A stretch of DNA of 64,000 bases from JACDAE01 sp963717195 (GCA_963717195.1 CAVQVR010000021.1:744001-808000); one strand, 5' to 3'. Counted from the stretch's first letter, positions 36,927-47,106 are shown. The notes: generated by a model not told the origin, from the sequence alone. Translations and numbers: made by a program.

Positions 36927-37742
36927 CTACTCCTCAATAAAAGTAATTCTTTGTTTGACGTTGGCGTTTACAAACGGGTCACTTATCCCGAATACTTGCG
37001 GAGGACCATCACGCCGGGTTTCAGGTAGCTTAGCCAGATTGTTTTTGGCAATCGCATAGTGCCGATCAATAGTGAGAGCATGTTTCCAGGTCGCCTCAGC
37101 ATCGTCATAGCGTTCCTGCATCATCAGGCACATTCCCATATTTCCCCATGGTTGAGGTAAACAATCACCCATTGCAATAGCTGCTTCAAAAGCCTGAATA
37201 GCTTCTTCCCACTTACCCGCTTGCATTGTTTCCATGCCATGCTGGAAGTGGTCTTCTTGCTCAATAAATTGATCCAGGGTAAAGTCTGGGCCACGCGTCT
37301 TCATCGACTTTTCAGCTATTTTACGGCTGTCCTTCAATGCTTCATTAAACTGCTTTTCCAGTTCCGGGGTTACATTTAGCTCTACAGCACGCTCGAAATC
37401 CCGGTAGGGGCGACCAAAGCGCGAGGTGAAGCGACTTGCTAATCCCCGGTTATACCACAGATCGGGATCATTCGGACGAAGCGAAAGGGCCTCGGTTAGA
37501 GCCTTATAGCTTTCTGGGTAGTTTTGTAACATGGCATGCGCAGTGCCCAGGTGTGCTAACGTATCAACGCGCAATGGTGAATGCTGGGGAAGATAGCCCA
37601 GTAGACGTTCGCAGTTGCTAATAGCCTCAGTATAGTCTCCTTCAATGACCTGGCGCGTGATGAGACCATACAATTTATCTGCTTGCGACGGCTGAGTGGT
37701 GATGCTTTTCTTTTGTTTAGAGAATTTTGATTTTTTCGCCAT
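36927..37742 (-). CDS. TPR-repeat protein
   Basis: A 271-residue soluble protein with several tetratricopeptide repeats: AHLGTAHAMLQNYPESYKAL, LWYNRGLASRF, WEEAIQAFEAAIAMGD and PWGNMGMCLMMQERYDDAEATW. The N-terminus is Lys/Ser-rich. TPRs hold protein partners; the partner is unknown. It is co-directional with the lone integrase-domain gene just downstream. Confidence 0.75.
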   Translation of the reverse strand: MAKKSKFSKQKKSITTQPSQADKLYGLITRQVIEGDYTEAISNCERLLGYLPQHSPLRVDTLAHLGTAHAMLQNYPESYKALTEALSLRPNDPDLWYNRGLASRFTSRFGRPYRDFERAVELNVTPELEKQFNEALKDSRKIAEKSMKTRGPDFTLDQFIEQEDHFQHGMETMQAGKWEEAIQAFEAAIAMGDCLPQPWGNMGMCLMMQERYDDAEATWKHALTIDRHYAIAKNNLAKLPETRRDGPPQVFGISDPFVNANVKQRITFIEE

Positions 37743-38043
37743 GCCGGTAACTTTGCTATTCCTCCAATGTTCACGATAGTATTATTCTCTGTATTATATT
37801 TCCTACCGGCTTGAATAGCAATGAGTGAAGAAGGTATTGACAGGGCTTATGCCTTACAAGAGTAGTATATAAGTCGTGCTTAATCACGTACCTGTTCGGA
37901 ATAGTGTCAAGGTGATACGATAGGGATATGAGAGATCTTGTCGTGATCCCTGGTGCCTGTAAAAGGAAAGTAGAAAGCAGAACAATTATATTGAGACCAT
38001 GGAATAGAAATAGCCGTATCCATGTGTAGAGAGGGAAGAAAAG
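37743..38043. other. Intergenic stretch before the interrupted pRiA4b-like gene
   Basis: About 300 bases between divergent genes. A TTGACA occurs near 37837 but no -10 lies at proper distance. I see no hairpin or RNA gene. Confidence 0.4.
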
Positions 38044-38697
38044 ATGAGCAAGACATCAACCAGAGGAAACTGCCAGTTTTGCCATGGTGTGTTCAGTAAA
38101 GCCACAATGACCAGACATCTGGAAACGTGCACGCAGAAAGCAGAAGCAACCGTAGCAGGCAATCGAAAGTTGGCAAAGCAAAGCAGCACATTGCATCTCC
38201 TTGTAGAAGGGCGAGAGCAGCCGCAGTATTGGATGCATCTGGAAATACCTGCTACGACAACGCTACAAACGCTGGATAGCTTACTCAGAAAAAGCTGGCT
38301 TGAGTGCTGTGGCCATCTGAGCAAATTTGAGCTTGCAGGAGTCTCCTATGCATCCTATGTGGATCCGGAATTTGGCGATAAAAGCATGCGTGTACAGGTG
38401 GGCAACATTCTGAGACCGGGACAGCAGTTTTTCCACGAGTATGATTATGGTACTACAACAGAACTGCGTTTGAAGGTAATCGCCGAACGAGAAGGAGGAA
38501 CAAAGGGGAAGGCGATCCAGGTACTCGCCAGAAACGAAACTCCTACGATTGCTTGTAACATTTGCGGCAAACCAGCTACAGAGATCTGTTCTCAGTGCAT
38601 TTTTGAAGATGGGGGCTGGCTGTGCGAAACGTGCGCTCATGAGCATGTGCGGATTGAAATTAAGTTTGGCACTTTTCGGAAGAGAGTTTGGCACTAA
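38044..38697 (+). pseudogene. pRiA4b ORF-3-like protein, 3' end cut by a transposon
   Basis: A protein of the plasmid pRiA4b ORF-3/TnpR-passenger family. It begins with a zinc knuckle (CQFCHGVFSKATMTRHLETC), then the family core HLEIPATTTLQTLDSLLRKSW and FFHEYDYGTTTELRLKV, and a Cys-rich tail (CNICGKPATEICSQC). The last 16 codons, from the Val after CAHEH, are read from the terminal inverted repeat of the Tn5053-like element that starts at 38648; family members normally continue with a Cys-rich glycine tail. The gene is therefore truncated by insertion. The displaced 3' end is not found in the window. Confidence 0.75.
38648..38695 (+). repeat. Left terminal inverted repeat
   Basis: 48 bases, beginning TGCGGATTGAAATTAAG, with two copies of AGTTTGGCACT 22 bases apart, as in TnsB/TniA-bound ends. 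A third, inverted copy (TGCCAAACTT) lies at about 38727-38736. Confidence 0.9.
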
Positions 38698-38822
38698 GCC
38701 GCTAAATGGGTTCCAATTTGAAGCACTGCCAAACTTGTCTTCCGATTTCTGACCAAATTTAATATATTCGGCTTGGCTCATGCTTAAAACGCGATTGATG
38801 TTAATTTTGATAGAAGGGTATC

Positions 38823-39059
38823 ATGGAAGAGCACTACGTGGTTGTTCGCACCAAAAGTGGGATAGGGTATCAAAAGCTCTGTAGGAAGTTGCGTGGATCG
38901 AGATCCACTTCGATACTTAGATGGGACGTGTCCTCTGATGCGAGCTGGCTTTATCGTATTACCGTCAACGATACAGGTACACTTGAGCTGATGAAAAGCT
39001 TTCTTGAACATCAGAGAGATGTAGAAGTAGTTGCTGTAGACGCGCCATACGATAGGTAG
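38823..39059 (+). CDS. Small protein of unknown function, transposon cargo
   Basis: A 78-residue protein with an alternating pattern (HYVVVRTKSGIGYQKL, WLYRITVNDTG) that suggests a small alpha/beta fold. GAAGGG precedes the ATG. I do not recognise the family. It is the first gene inside the left end of the transposon and lies upstream of the Mrr-like gene, with which it may be expressed. Confidence 0.45.
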   Translation: MEEHYVVVRTKSGIGYQKLCRKLRGSRSTSILRWDVSSDASWLYRITVNDTGTLELMKSFLEHQRDVEVVAVDAPYDR

Positions 39060-39210
39060 CTGAAGTGGGCAAACGGCATAGCAGCCGAGTACCTTCTAAG
39101 TATGAGAAGGTCGAATGAGTGGACTTCTGAATTGTCCTGTGATTAAATGATCTTAACCTTCAGAGAAAAACAACAAAGGAACTAGATCTTGTACAGGGAG
39201 AAAAAACGCG

Positions 39211-40440
39211 ATGCCTGCATATGCTTCTCCTGCCACCAATCCAGACCTTAAGCGCGAGCTAAAGCTGCAACTTTTTTCCATGTCGGCAAGAAGCTTCAAG
39301 TTCTTCGCTGGCGAATTTCTCGTTTATGTGGGCCTTGAAGCAATAGCTGTCACACGCTACATCGGCGATGGAGGGATTGATGCTCTAGGTGATTTGGTGA
39401 CTGGTCAGTTTCGCATTCCCATTGGAATACAAGTTAAGCGGCACCGCAATAATGTCCAACGGCCAGATATTGATAAATTCATTGGAGCCTTGTCTGGGCG
39501 CTTTTCTGATGGCATGTTCATGACAACAGCAAACTACGCTCCCGGTGCCCTGCAAAAAGCCGCTACATCGATCCCTCGTGTGCTAACATTAAATGGTGAT
39601 CAAGTCGTCTCAACCATGGTAGAGCACAGTTTAGGGTTGAAGCCCTCTTCGATGAATGCTCAGAAACTAGATATTGATCCGGACTACTTTGCCGCTTTTG
39701 AAGCTAGGAGAAACCTCTTCGCAAGCCGTGTGAGAGAAACTCCTCAGAATTACAGCACAGGTGCCTCTGTGCCAAATTCTGAAACTTCTCTCGATGAGCA
39801 GCCTATTGATCTCAGACCAGAAGAAGATCTCATCTCTCTCAGCACGCTGGGCTATGCACTACGCGTCGATCCGGTACGGGTACGCCGCTGGATCGAGAAT
39901 AGCGCTCTTACGCCTGATGCGGTGCAAACATCTGGCGGACGCGCAAGTTACTACTTTCAGCGTGACCACATTGAACAGATCAGGAAAAGCCTCAATCTAG
40001 AGAATATTCCAACATCAAGTGATGAGTGGAAACAGGAGTTTCTTGATTTTGTAAGAAGCAAGAAAATGTCGAAATCCTACAAGCCTGTGATGCTCAAAGC
40101 ACTTTTCCAGTTAGTTGATCGCGAAGGGAAGGTAAAGATCGATGATCTGGTAAGAGAGTTCAGGGACTACTACCTACGGCAAGCGAATGCCGGCCAGCCA
40201 CTAGAGCGAAGCGGTTCTCTCATGGTAGACCCGACAAATGCAAGTGATCTTGACATCAAAAAACTCATCATTACCAATCCCCTTGAGCGTTTTCTGATCA
40301 AGAATTTCATAGAATACTTTCCCGAAGAGGGAGTCTTGCGAATTGCTCCGCAGTTGTGGCAAGAGTTACGCCATTATGAGGTGAAAGATGCCCTCAAGAG
40401 TGCTGATGAACAGATTAGCTACTACCTCAGGAGGTGGTAG
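39211..40440 (+). CDS. Mrr-like restriction endonuclease, transposon cargo
   Basis: A 409-residue protein. The N-terminal 130 residues are an Mrr_cat PD-(D/E)xK nuclease: GDGGIDALGD (Asp), then IGIQVKRH with the Gln and Lys, and FMTTANYAPGA. In the middle (about 215-250) is a helix-turn-helix: YALRVDPVRVRRWIENSALT. The rest is unknown. Mrr proteins cleave modified foreign DNA, so this is likely anti-phage cargo. AGGGAG lies 9 bases upstream. The gene is convergent with tniQ, with 20 bases between them. Confidence 0.75.
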   Translation: MPAYASPATNPDLKRELKLQLFSMSARSFKFFAGEFLVYVGLEAIAVTRYIGDGGIDALGDLVTGQFRIPIGIQVKRHRNNVQRPDIDKFIGALSGRFSDGMFMTTANYAPGALQKAATSIPRVLTLNGDQVVSTMVEHSLGLKPSSMNAQKLDIDPDYFAAFEARRNLFASRVRETPQNYSTGASVPNSETSLDEQPIDLRPEEDLISLSTLGYALRVDPVRVRRWIENSALTPDAVQTSGGRASYYFQRDHIEQIRKSLNLENIPTSSDEWKQEFLDFVRSKKMSKSYKPVMLKALFQLVDREGKVKIDDLVREFRDYYLRQANAGQPLERSGSLMVDPTNASDLDIKKLIITNPLERFLIKNFIEYFPEEGVLRIAPQLWQELRHYEVKDALKSADEQISYYLRRW

Positions 40441-40460
40441 AGCTACATCTTAACAGGCGC

Positions 40461-41858
40461 TTACTGCTCGATACCTAATTCGCGTCGAGCATCATGCCAA
40501 GCCTTGCTTACCTCCGGCATCTGCATGACTTTCGGATTAGTGAGTTCACTTCTCACTTTCCTCCAAGAGGGAAATATTCCCTGGTCGTGGAGGCAAATCA
40601 CTATCTGTCGTGTTTCCTCGCACACCAAAGCCACTCTCTGCTCTTTTCGCTGCCCTCGATATTTTCGTGCAAGTTCAGTAATCAGAGCACACTCCTTTGG
40701 AAAGTGATATTTGATCGGAGCAACCTGATGTCCCAGGCGTTTTGCCAACTGAAGTACCCCTAGTGGTTCCTCCCTTCCATTGAGGACATCCTGTATGAGT
40801 TGCATACAGCGTGCATGATCTATTTGATGCGAGGAGCGTCGTAACCGTGGAGGCCGGGCGGACGTTCCATTTTGGATCACCTCTTTGAATGGTGTGAGCT
40901 GGCCTGCCATGATCTGAAACGGTGTCACGTGACCTACATAACAAAGTGATAGAAGCATCTCAAAAGAAGGTATAGATATGCCATTAATCCAATAGCTAAA
41001 AGATGAAGGACTAATTCCAGTTAGACAAGCAAGTGCTCTGTATGTTCCTTTCTCCTTCGTGCATTCAGTTAGATGAGTAAAGAAATCCCTCCAGCAAAGG
41101 CCATCTTTTTCCATACTGGCCATATAAAGTTCCTCCAAGGCATGCACAATCCATTCTTGCCAATTTAGTGTCTCATCATCGATTTCTTGTACTAACTGCG
41201 GATCGAATGTTGTTCCCAGCCAAGTATTGCATTGCGTACAATGTCCGGGAGATGTTTTAAGTGCGATCACCGACTGGTTTTTTTGACAATGTGGGCAGCG
41301 CATTTCTAACCAACTTTTGTGTTTAGTGCACAGAGTTACAAACTGAAGCATCCATAGTAACGGCTGATATATAGGGAGTCGTTGCTCTCTCCACTCTGCT
41401 ATGCAGAGTGGACACCATGCAGGGCGTTTTTTGAGGAGAATGTGCGATGGTAGCTCACCAATCCATTGGCGTAGCGTAAGCAGGTGAAGGTCTGGGCGAT
41501 TAGTCAGCCGTCCCAGAAGTGTGGCCCACTCGACAGGTGGATTCCCTAACCCATTGACACTCATGGCATTTTCACTCCCAAACGATGACCAATTGCCCGA
41601 TGAACGACGAAGCGCATCACTCCTAAGATGAGGCACAATCTCTTGTTCTATCAACGCTCTAGGAGAAACTCCATGTCTCCATCCCAATCGGTTAATGTAG
41701 CTGGTTAAGCTCTCTGCCCAGACGGTTTTGGCTTTGATTGGTTCAAGGCCATAGAGCCTACTACGCGATGGGATATCAAACGTATTCCTTTGTTCTTGGT
41801 CCTTTATCCAGGAATCAGCAATTTGTACAAAAATGGTTGCCTGTCCAGTTCCGCTCAT
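40461..41858 (-). CDS. tniQ: TniQ target-selection protein of the first transposon
   Basis: A 465-residue TniQ. The N-terminal domain has the helical start SLTSYINRLGWRHG and the zinc-site motifs CPLC and CPHC with later HCTQC. Helix-turn-helix segments follow (ALACLTGISPSSFSYWINGISIP; LAKRLGHQVAP). TniQ/TnsD proteins recognise a target site and recruit the AAA+ regulator. The ATG overlaps the tniB stop as ATGA, as in an operon. The reading frame is intact although tniB is not. Confidence 0.85.
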   Translation of the reverse strand: MSGTGQATIFVQIADSWIKDQEQRNTFDIPSRSRLYGLEPIKAKTVWAESLTSYINRLGWRHGVSPRALIEQEIVPHLRSDALRRSSGNWSSFGSENAMSVNGLGNPPVEWATLLGRLTNRPDLHLLTLRQWIGELPSHILLKKRPAWCPLCIAEWREQRLPIYQPLLWMLQFVTLCTKHKSWLEMRCPHCQKNQSVIALKTSPGHCTQCNTWLGTTFDPQLVQEIDDETLNWQEWIVHALEELYMASMEKDGLCWRDFFTHLTECTKEKGTYRALACLTGISPSSFSYWINGISIPSFEMLLSLCYVGHVTPFQIMAGQLTPFKEVIQNGTSARPPRLRRSSHQIDHARCMQLIQDVLNGREEPLGVLQLAKRLGHQVAPIKYHFPKECALITELARKYRGQRKEQRVALVCEETRQIVICLHDQGIFPSWRKVRSELTNPKVMQMPEVSKAWHDARRELGIEQ

Positions 41859-43081
41859 CCTGTAGCTCGCTCCTCTTCTGTATGATCGTTCGGCGTCTCC
41901 CCAACTGAGTCGCGTCCTTCAACTCTCTTCCCCGGTCTGCGTTTTTTTGTTTTGGACGTCTTTTGATCTTGTTCTTCTTCCTCAGATATTTTTTTCACCT
42001 TAGAGGTTGTCTGAGGTGAGGGTCGCCCGAGTAAGGCAAGAAGCTGCTTGTCTGCATCGTCCGCCTCGATAAACTCCACTTCGCTCTCAAGGGCATTACG
42101 TAGAGCCAACTTAACACGAACATCTGATGGAGCTGTTTGGCGCAAATGAGTTTCCGTTACTGTTCTAGCTCCTTCTGTCAAAGCCAGATTGAATGCTTGA
42201 TTCAAATGGAGCTTGAGCAGGCCGATACACCCAATACTTCGTGCATACAGGAAACTGCCAATGCTGCTCGGCCAGTAACGGTTCTTCTTCGATAGGCATT
42301 TGCCGTTGTAATGCCCACAAGACGCTTCTGAAGACTTGGCAGTCTTCTTCTTTGGTAAGATCATACCGAGGAAAATGGACATCTATGCTCCGGCAAGCGA
42401 GCTGGGCATTTACTTTGCGGAAAGGTCGCATCTCATATGTACCCACCAACACGTGGCTCACACCAGTTGCATTCTCGAAATGTTTGAGGTGGTTTAATTG
42501 ACTCTGGAGGCGGCTGCCACTGGCGGCAGCTGCCAGATGATGGGCTTCGTCAACAATGATTGCGATAGGTTTTCGTTCTATCAAGGCTGCTTCCATCGCC
42601 TCCTGCAGATCTTGTGTTCGGATCAAGGCTGTTTTGCTATCCACAAAAGGATTTCCCAGTTGCCGCAATACTGCTTTGTAATACTTTGCCCAGTTAAATC
42701 GCCCCGACTCTGAACCAGCAGCGGTAATGCTAGCAAATGGAATGTAGGTAAATCTTGTTGCATCTGCGTTTTGGCTTGCGCCAGTAAACGCTCTTCCAAT
42801 AAGTAAATCAGTGTTGTTTTTCCGACACGACTCGGTCCGATTGCTAAAACCATCGAACCTGAACGTCTCTGACTTGCCCCAGCGCCTGGCGGACAGATAG
42901 TTCGTACAATGGCTTCCAGTGTTTCTAGCAGGCGGGGATGCCAAATGAGACACTGATGCTCAAAATACTCTAGCCGCGCTCCCGGAGGCTGCATGAGCAA
43001 TGCTGAGTCAAAATACTCTGGTTCTTCATCTTGGATTGTTACTTTTTGCTTCAAAGGCAGTTGCTGTTGTTCATCTTTCAT
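41855..43081 (-). pseudogene. tniB: TniB-type AAA+ ATPase with two frameshifts
   Basis: The gene reads as TniB/TnsC in three frames. Frame one gives Walker A GPSRVGKTT up to QQDLP near 42750; frame two gives YIPFASIT, the Walker B IIVDEAHHL and LLAEQHWQ to about 42245; frame three gives FLYARSIGCIGLLKLHL and the charged tail to 41855. The first shift is a missing base, the second an extra T in TTT. The net effect is two premature stops. It couples at both ends with ATGA overlaps to tniA and tniQ. Either the element is decaying or the assembly has errors here. Confidence 0.85.
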
Positions 43082-43212
43082 GAGCGTATCCGTCTAAATA
43101 CAAGGAGCTTGTCTTGCTTCTTGGATTGCTGTTCTTGTAAATCATTGCGCTTTGGTATCTGGCTTTGCTTGCCACTTCTAAATTCTGCTCCGGGTATCGA
43201 AGGAGGAGCCAC
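43078..43212 (-). pseudogene. Detached C-terminal end of tniA
   Basis: A 44-residue fragment (APPSIPGAEFRSGKQ to FRRIRS) in the frame that, after removing the IS3 element and one CAC repeat, continues directly from TniA residue 880 (DQPSV). Its stop TGA overlaps the tniB start as ATGA. The native protein would have been 924 residues. Confidence 0.8.
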
Positions 43213-43281
43213 TGTGCTTCCCCCGAATTTGTGGAGTAGTGAAAGCTTAGGATATACTATTCCAGAAGGAGGACCAGGGTC

Positions 43282-43569
43282 ATGCAAAAGACCTACACAG
43301 CCGAATTGAAACGGGAAGCGGTGCGGCTAGCTCAGACCAGTGGCAAGCCGATTACGCACGTCGCACGCGATCTGGGGATTTCTGATACGTCAATTCATCA
43401 ATGGAGGAAGGAGCTGGCTGAACACAATCAGGAAGCCTTCCCAGGCAGTGGGCATCAGCCAGGGGAAGTTGAGGAAGTGCGCCGTCTCAAACGCGAATTG
43501 GAGATTGTGAAACAGGAGCGCGATATAGTAAAAAAAGCGCTCGGCATCTTTTCGCGCAGCCCGCAATGA
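43282..43569 (+). CDS. IS3-family OrfA
   Basis: A 95-residue helix-turn-helix protein: YTAELKREAVRLAQ, RDLGISDTSIHQWRKEL, and a leucine-zipper-like helix RRLKRELEIVKQERDIVKKAL. Near its end the message has GTAAAAAAAGCG, the usual A-run for -1 frameshifting to make the OrfAB transposase. The stop overlaps the orfB start as ATGA. Confidence 0.9.
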   Translation: MQKTYTAELKREAVRLAQTSGKPITHVARDLGISDTSIHQWRKELAEHNQEAFPGSGHQPGEVEEVRRLKRELEIVKQERDIVKKALGIFSRSPQ

Positions 43570-44429
43570 AATATCAGTTCATTGCAGAGTATCGGCAGGA
43601 GTATCCGATTACGACGATGTGTCGGGTGTTGGAGGTGTCTGTGAGTGGATAGTATGCTTGGTGCCAACGGACTCCTAGCCGACATAGCCGAGAAGATGCA
43701 CAACTCGCCGAAAAAGTGAAGATGGCATTTGAGGACAATCGTTGTGTCTATGGGAGTCCGCGGGTACATGCAGAGCTGTGTGCGCAGGGCTTGCATTGTT
43801 CACGCAAGCGAGTGGCTCGTCTGATGCAGGAGCAAGGACTGTTTGCCAAACGTCCACGGCATCGCACGATCACCACCCAGAGTGTGCCAGGTGCTCAGGT
43901 GGCTCCCAACTTGCTCCAACGCGACTTCAGCGCGGATGAGCCCAACCGCAAATGGGTAGTCGATACGACCTACCTTTGGACAGCAGAAGGGTGGCTGTAC
44001 CTAGCTGTTGTGCTTGATCTGTTCTCGCGTATGGTGGTAGGATGGTCTATGGCGACTATCCAGGATACTGCCCTGGTGGTTCAAGCTCTGCGTATGGCAT
44101 TGGCTCGTCGCCGTCCACAAGCCGGGTTACTCCATCATTCCGATCGCGGGAGCACCTACACGAGCGAGAGCTATCAAAAACTTTTAGAGCAAGAAGGCTT
44201 GCGAGCGAGCATGAGCCATACTGCTGATTGTTACGATAATGCAGCCATGGAAAGCTTTTTTCATAGTTTCAAAGGGGAATGCATTGAGGGGGAATATCTC
44301 CAGACGCGAGCACAAGCCAGAAGCATTACCTTTGAATTCATAGAATGCTTCTATAATCGCACAAGAAGACATTCTACCTTACACTATATGAGTCCACTTG
44401 AGTACGAACAAGTGAAGTGTTCACCCTAA
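43566..44429 (+). pseudogene. IS3-family OrfB with an internal stop
   Basis: A DDE transposase: KMAFEDNRCVYGSPRVH, VVDTTYLWT (first Asp), LLHHSDRGSTYTS (second Asp) and AAMESFFHSFKGE (Glu). An in-frame TAG at 43650-43652 replaces a Tyr codon in the usual SGYYAW. The first 28 codons, from ATG 43566, and the rest after 43653 are otherwise clean, so the gene lost function recently. Confidence 0.9.
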
Positions 44430-44460
44430 TGTTTAGGGTCTCCATAAATTCGGGTGAGGA

Positions 44461-47106
44461 TCACACAGAGGGTTGATCATTGAGGCTCTGCTGGCTTTTG
44501 CCTCCTTCAAGTACGATGAGGGCGGCCCTGGTTTCCCGATCATGGCGTTGTTGACGTAGAACTGCCTCGACGTCCGTGTTTTCTCGTCGAAACGTGGCCA
44601 GTTGTTTTTGGGTGAGTTCGACCTGTTCCCTTCCGTTTTGAATATGGTTGCGTTTTCGCAGCTCTTCAGCAAGAAGCTGCAGTTCACGCTCAGAACACCC
44701 TGCGAATTCGTTGTATGGAGTGATGCATTGTCTCCACTTGCTGTCGATGTAAGCATATCCAACACTTATGTCAAATGGATCATAGCGAACCTTTACTTGA
44801 GTACGTTCTACGGTAGCATCCCTCATGGCTTCACACCAATAGTCAAGATAATTCATCCTGACGCCGACTCCAGGTTGGACCAGCGCCACTCCTTTTCTGG
44901 TAGTAGGGAAGGTTGCCATACGGAACGTATCGTCGTAAGGGATCAATTTATGTATGCGCTGTCCATCTCGTTCCATGCTCTGTTCGTAAGCTTGGCGGGG
45001 ACTTTGACCCAGTGATGGGTGTCGAATAGTGTCATATTCCTCATCGGCCCATTGCTGCAGGCGCTCGGCAAGCGAAGGAAGTGTCCACACAGCATGACGA
45101 CGAGGATCTGTAGACTTGGTCATTGTACGTGGTCGTTTCGTCGCCTGGGTATTGCCCAGCAAATGATAGATGAATTCAGTATCCATTGTCCCGAATAACC
45201 GCTCTTGCGGAGACCCGAACCGTGGCTCGGCAGCAGGACGCTGGTGTTTACGTACACGGTACAAGGCAAGTAATTGCTCGAAATAGATACTCTCGAACTC
45301 AGATCCTCCATCGACAGTAATAGCGGTCGGGAGACGACCGTGGCGTTTCACACAGAGCCGGAGGACCATCATGCATGAGCGATAACTCGGGGGATCAAAG
45401 GTCAGATAATACGCAACGATGCGACGGGTGGCAGAGAGAATCATCAAGGTCAACCAACATTTTCCAATGGGTTGATTGGTCTTGGAGTCGCAGAGAATGA
45501 GATCGAGCTCTGTATGATCAATATGTGCCATTGGCCAGGCGTAATCTCCATGACGGCTGATTGTCTTTTCCGGCATGTGATGATACTCTTTGAACGGGTA
45601 AGCTGCCCGTTTTCCCTCACGGGCAAGAGTTTGTTCATATGCCGTTTTGTGACGTTGTACCTCTGCATAAAAGGTTCGTTGGGTGGTTGAGGAAATGTTT
45701 TGTTCCTGACATAATCGGAGATACTCTCCAAACGCTCCTCGTTTGGGCTTTCTGGTTACGGTATCATAGTGTGTCTGTAGTACCTGTTCGATGAGTTCGC
45801 GTGAACGGGGATCTAGCCTCTTCGTTTTCCCGCATTCATGATAGTTCGGAAGGAGACCAATAAATCCACTGCCATATTGGTTTTCCGCATCCCGATACCA
45901 TTTTTTCCAGTTGAAATTTGTCCTCCTTGGGATTGCTGTGCGTGCAGCGGTATTACGTTGTTGTTCATCGTCATGATATTGGTCCGGGTTAATGACACGA
46001 TTGCGGAAAACGGCAGTGGCAATATCGACATCGTCCGCTTGTTCGAGTAATGCTTGGCCTTCCGGTGTGATACTCGAACATATCTCACTTGGCCCACCCA
46101 CAATCTTCCCTTCTTTTACCCAAGCTTCAAAGGTCGTACAAGGCAGAGGTATTGGTTCACCAGTTTCACTAATCAGTGTGATTTCCGTTTGTCCAACATT
46201 CGCTACACGCCATAGTTTGCCGTCCCAAATGATGGTGTTTCCCTGATCAATCAACACGGGATGAGCACCAATACCAGATTCACTAACATCTTTGCTCCGA
46301 TGGCAATAGGCGCGGGCTGTCCGGTGAGTACGAAAGATCGGTGTGCGTTCTGGTTCTGTAAGTCTGTAAACTGTCAAATCAACATAGAGAGCGTGTTTGG
46401 CAATGGCAATATTGATTCGATCAGAACTGACCGTTTCTGCCATGGTGCGAAGATCAGTAAGGCTGATACCAGGGTGATCATCCACAAGTTGGTAAAGTAC
46501 TTCCAGGTCTTTATCGGATACCACGAGCTTTTCCAGATCCTGATAGTAATCTTCGAGGTAGTGCCAGTTGTCCTGAGCAGCCCAGTTGATCTGATCCGAC
46601 GCCCTGATACAATAAGTAAGCCCGTATCGGGCGGCATATTCCTCTCCTGGAGGACAACGCCATTGCCTCTTTTTTTCGTCAAACACATAACGCGTCGAGC
46701 CTTGTTGCGCAAATTCCATCAATTTTTCAACAGGCTTACATTCTTCCCAACCAGCCAAATCGTAACGAAAGACAAAGTAATCGGCAGTATGCTGAGGACG
46801 TTGAATGCGCCCATGTTTGTCAGGATATTCGAGAGGAATCGGCGGAGGCTGATCAAAAAATTCGAGAACAGTATCATCGTGTTCGGCTTCAAGCAGAAAT
46901 GCAAACTCAACCTTATGGCTTTCTGCCTTAATGATACATCGCATCTTCTTGCTTGGATACCATACTGCCATATTTCCATAACGGCTCCCAGGGGTTCGAC
47001 TCGGTGGTGAAGAACGGATCGTTTCCAACTGGTCCCGTGTTTGCTGGTGAAATTTTAAACGATGGCAGTATGAATGGAAGGCAGTGCCATCCAATGGTTT
47101 CGCCAT
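44461..47106 (-). CDS. tniA: TniA/TnsB-like DDE transposase, C-terminus cut by IS3
   Basis: 881 residues as it stands. The N-terminal part has several helix-turn-helix domains. The DDE catalytic core has the first Asp in HIDHTELDLI, the second in TVDGGSEFES and the Glu in SPQERLFG, 35 residues after the second Asp. A C-terminal Mu-type domain follows (VRYDPFDISVGYAYIDSKW). The final stop comes from the IS3 end; the true tail lies at 43078-43212. ATG 47106 is used because CAGGAG stands 6 bases before it; the extension to 47151 is ignored. It would cut and join both transposon ends with TniB and TniQ. Confidence 0.85.
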   Translation of the reverse strand: MAKPLDGTAFHSYCHRLKFHQQTRDQLETIRSSPPSRTPGSRYGNMAVWYPSKKMRCIIKAESHKVEFAFLLEAEHDDTVLEFFDQPPPIPLEYPDKHGRIQRPQHTADYFVFRYDLAGWEECKPVEKLMEFAQQGSTRYVFDEKKRQWRCPPGEEYAARYGLTYCIRASDQINWAAQDNWHYLEDYYQDLEKLVVSDKDLEVLYQLVDDHPGISLTDLRTMAETVSSDRINIAIAKHALYVDLTVYRLTEPERTPIFRTHRTARAYCHRSKDVSESGIGAHPVLIDQGNTIIWDGKLWRVANVGQTEITLISETGEPIPLPCTTFEAWVKEGKIVGGPSEICSSITPEGQALLEQADDVDIATAVFRNRVINPDQYHDDEQQRNTAARTAIPRRTNFNWKKWYRDAENQYGSGFIGLLPNYHECGKTKRLDPRSRELIEQVLQTHYDTVTRKPKRGAFGEYLRLCQEQNISSTTQRTFYAEVQRHKTAYEQTLAREGKRAAYPFKEYHHMPEKTISRHGDYAWPMAHIDHTELDLILCDSKTNQPIGKCWLTLMILSATRRIVAYYLTFDPPSYRSCMMVLRLCVKRHGRLPTAITVDGGSEFESIYFEQLLALYRVRKHQRPAAEPRFGSPQERLFGTMDTEFIYHLLGNTQATKRPRTMTKSTDPRRHAVWTLPSLAERLQQWADEEYDTIRHPSLGQSPRQAYEQSMERDGQRIHKLIPYDDTFRMATFPTTRKGVALVQPGVGVRMNYLDYWCEAMRDATVERTQVKVRYDPFDISVGYAYIDSKWRQCITPYNEFAGCSERELQLLAEELRKRNHIQNGREQVELTQKQLATFRRENTDVEAVLRQQRHDRETRAALIVLEGGKSQQSLNDQPSV

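Larger units (their letters stand above)
43213..44463 (+). mobile_element. IS3-family insertion sequence
   Basis: A 1251-bp element with imperfect 24-bp ends (19 of 24 match; inner part CCCGAATTT and TGGAG) and the 3-bp repeat CAC at 43210-43212 and 44464-44466, the usual IS3 duplication size. It carries orfA and orfB; orfB has a nonsense codon. It interrupts tniA of the surrounding transposon. Confidence 0.9.
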
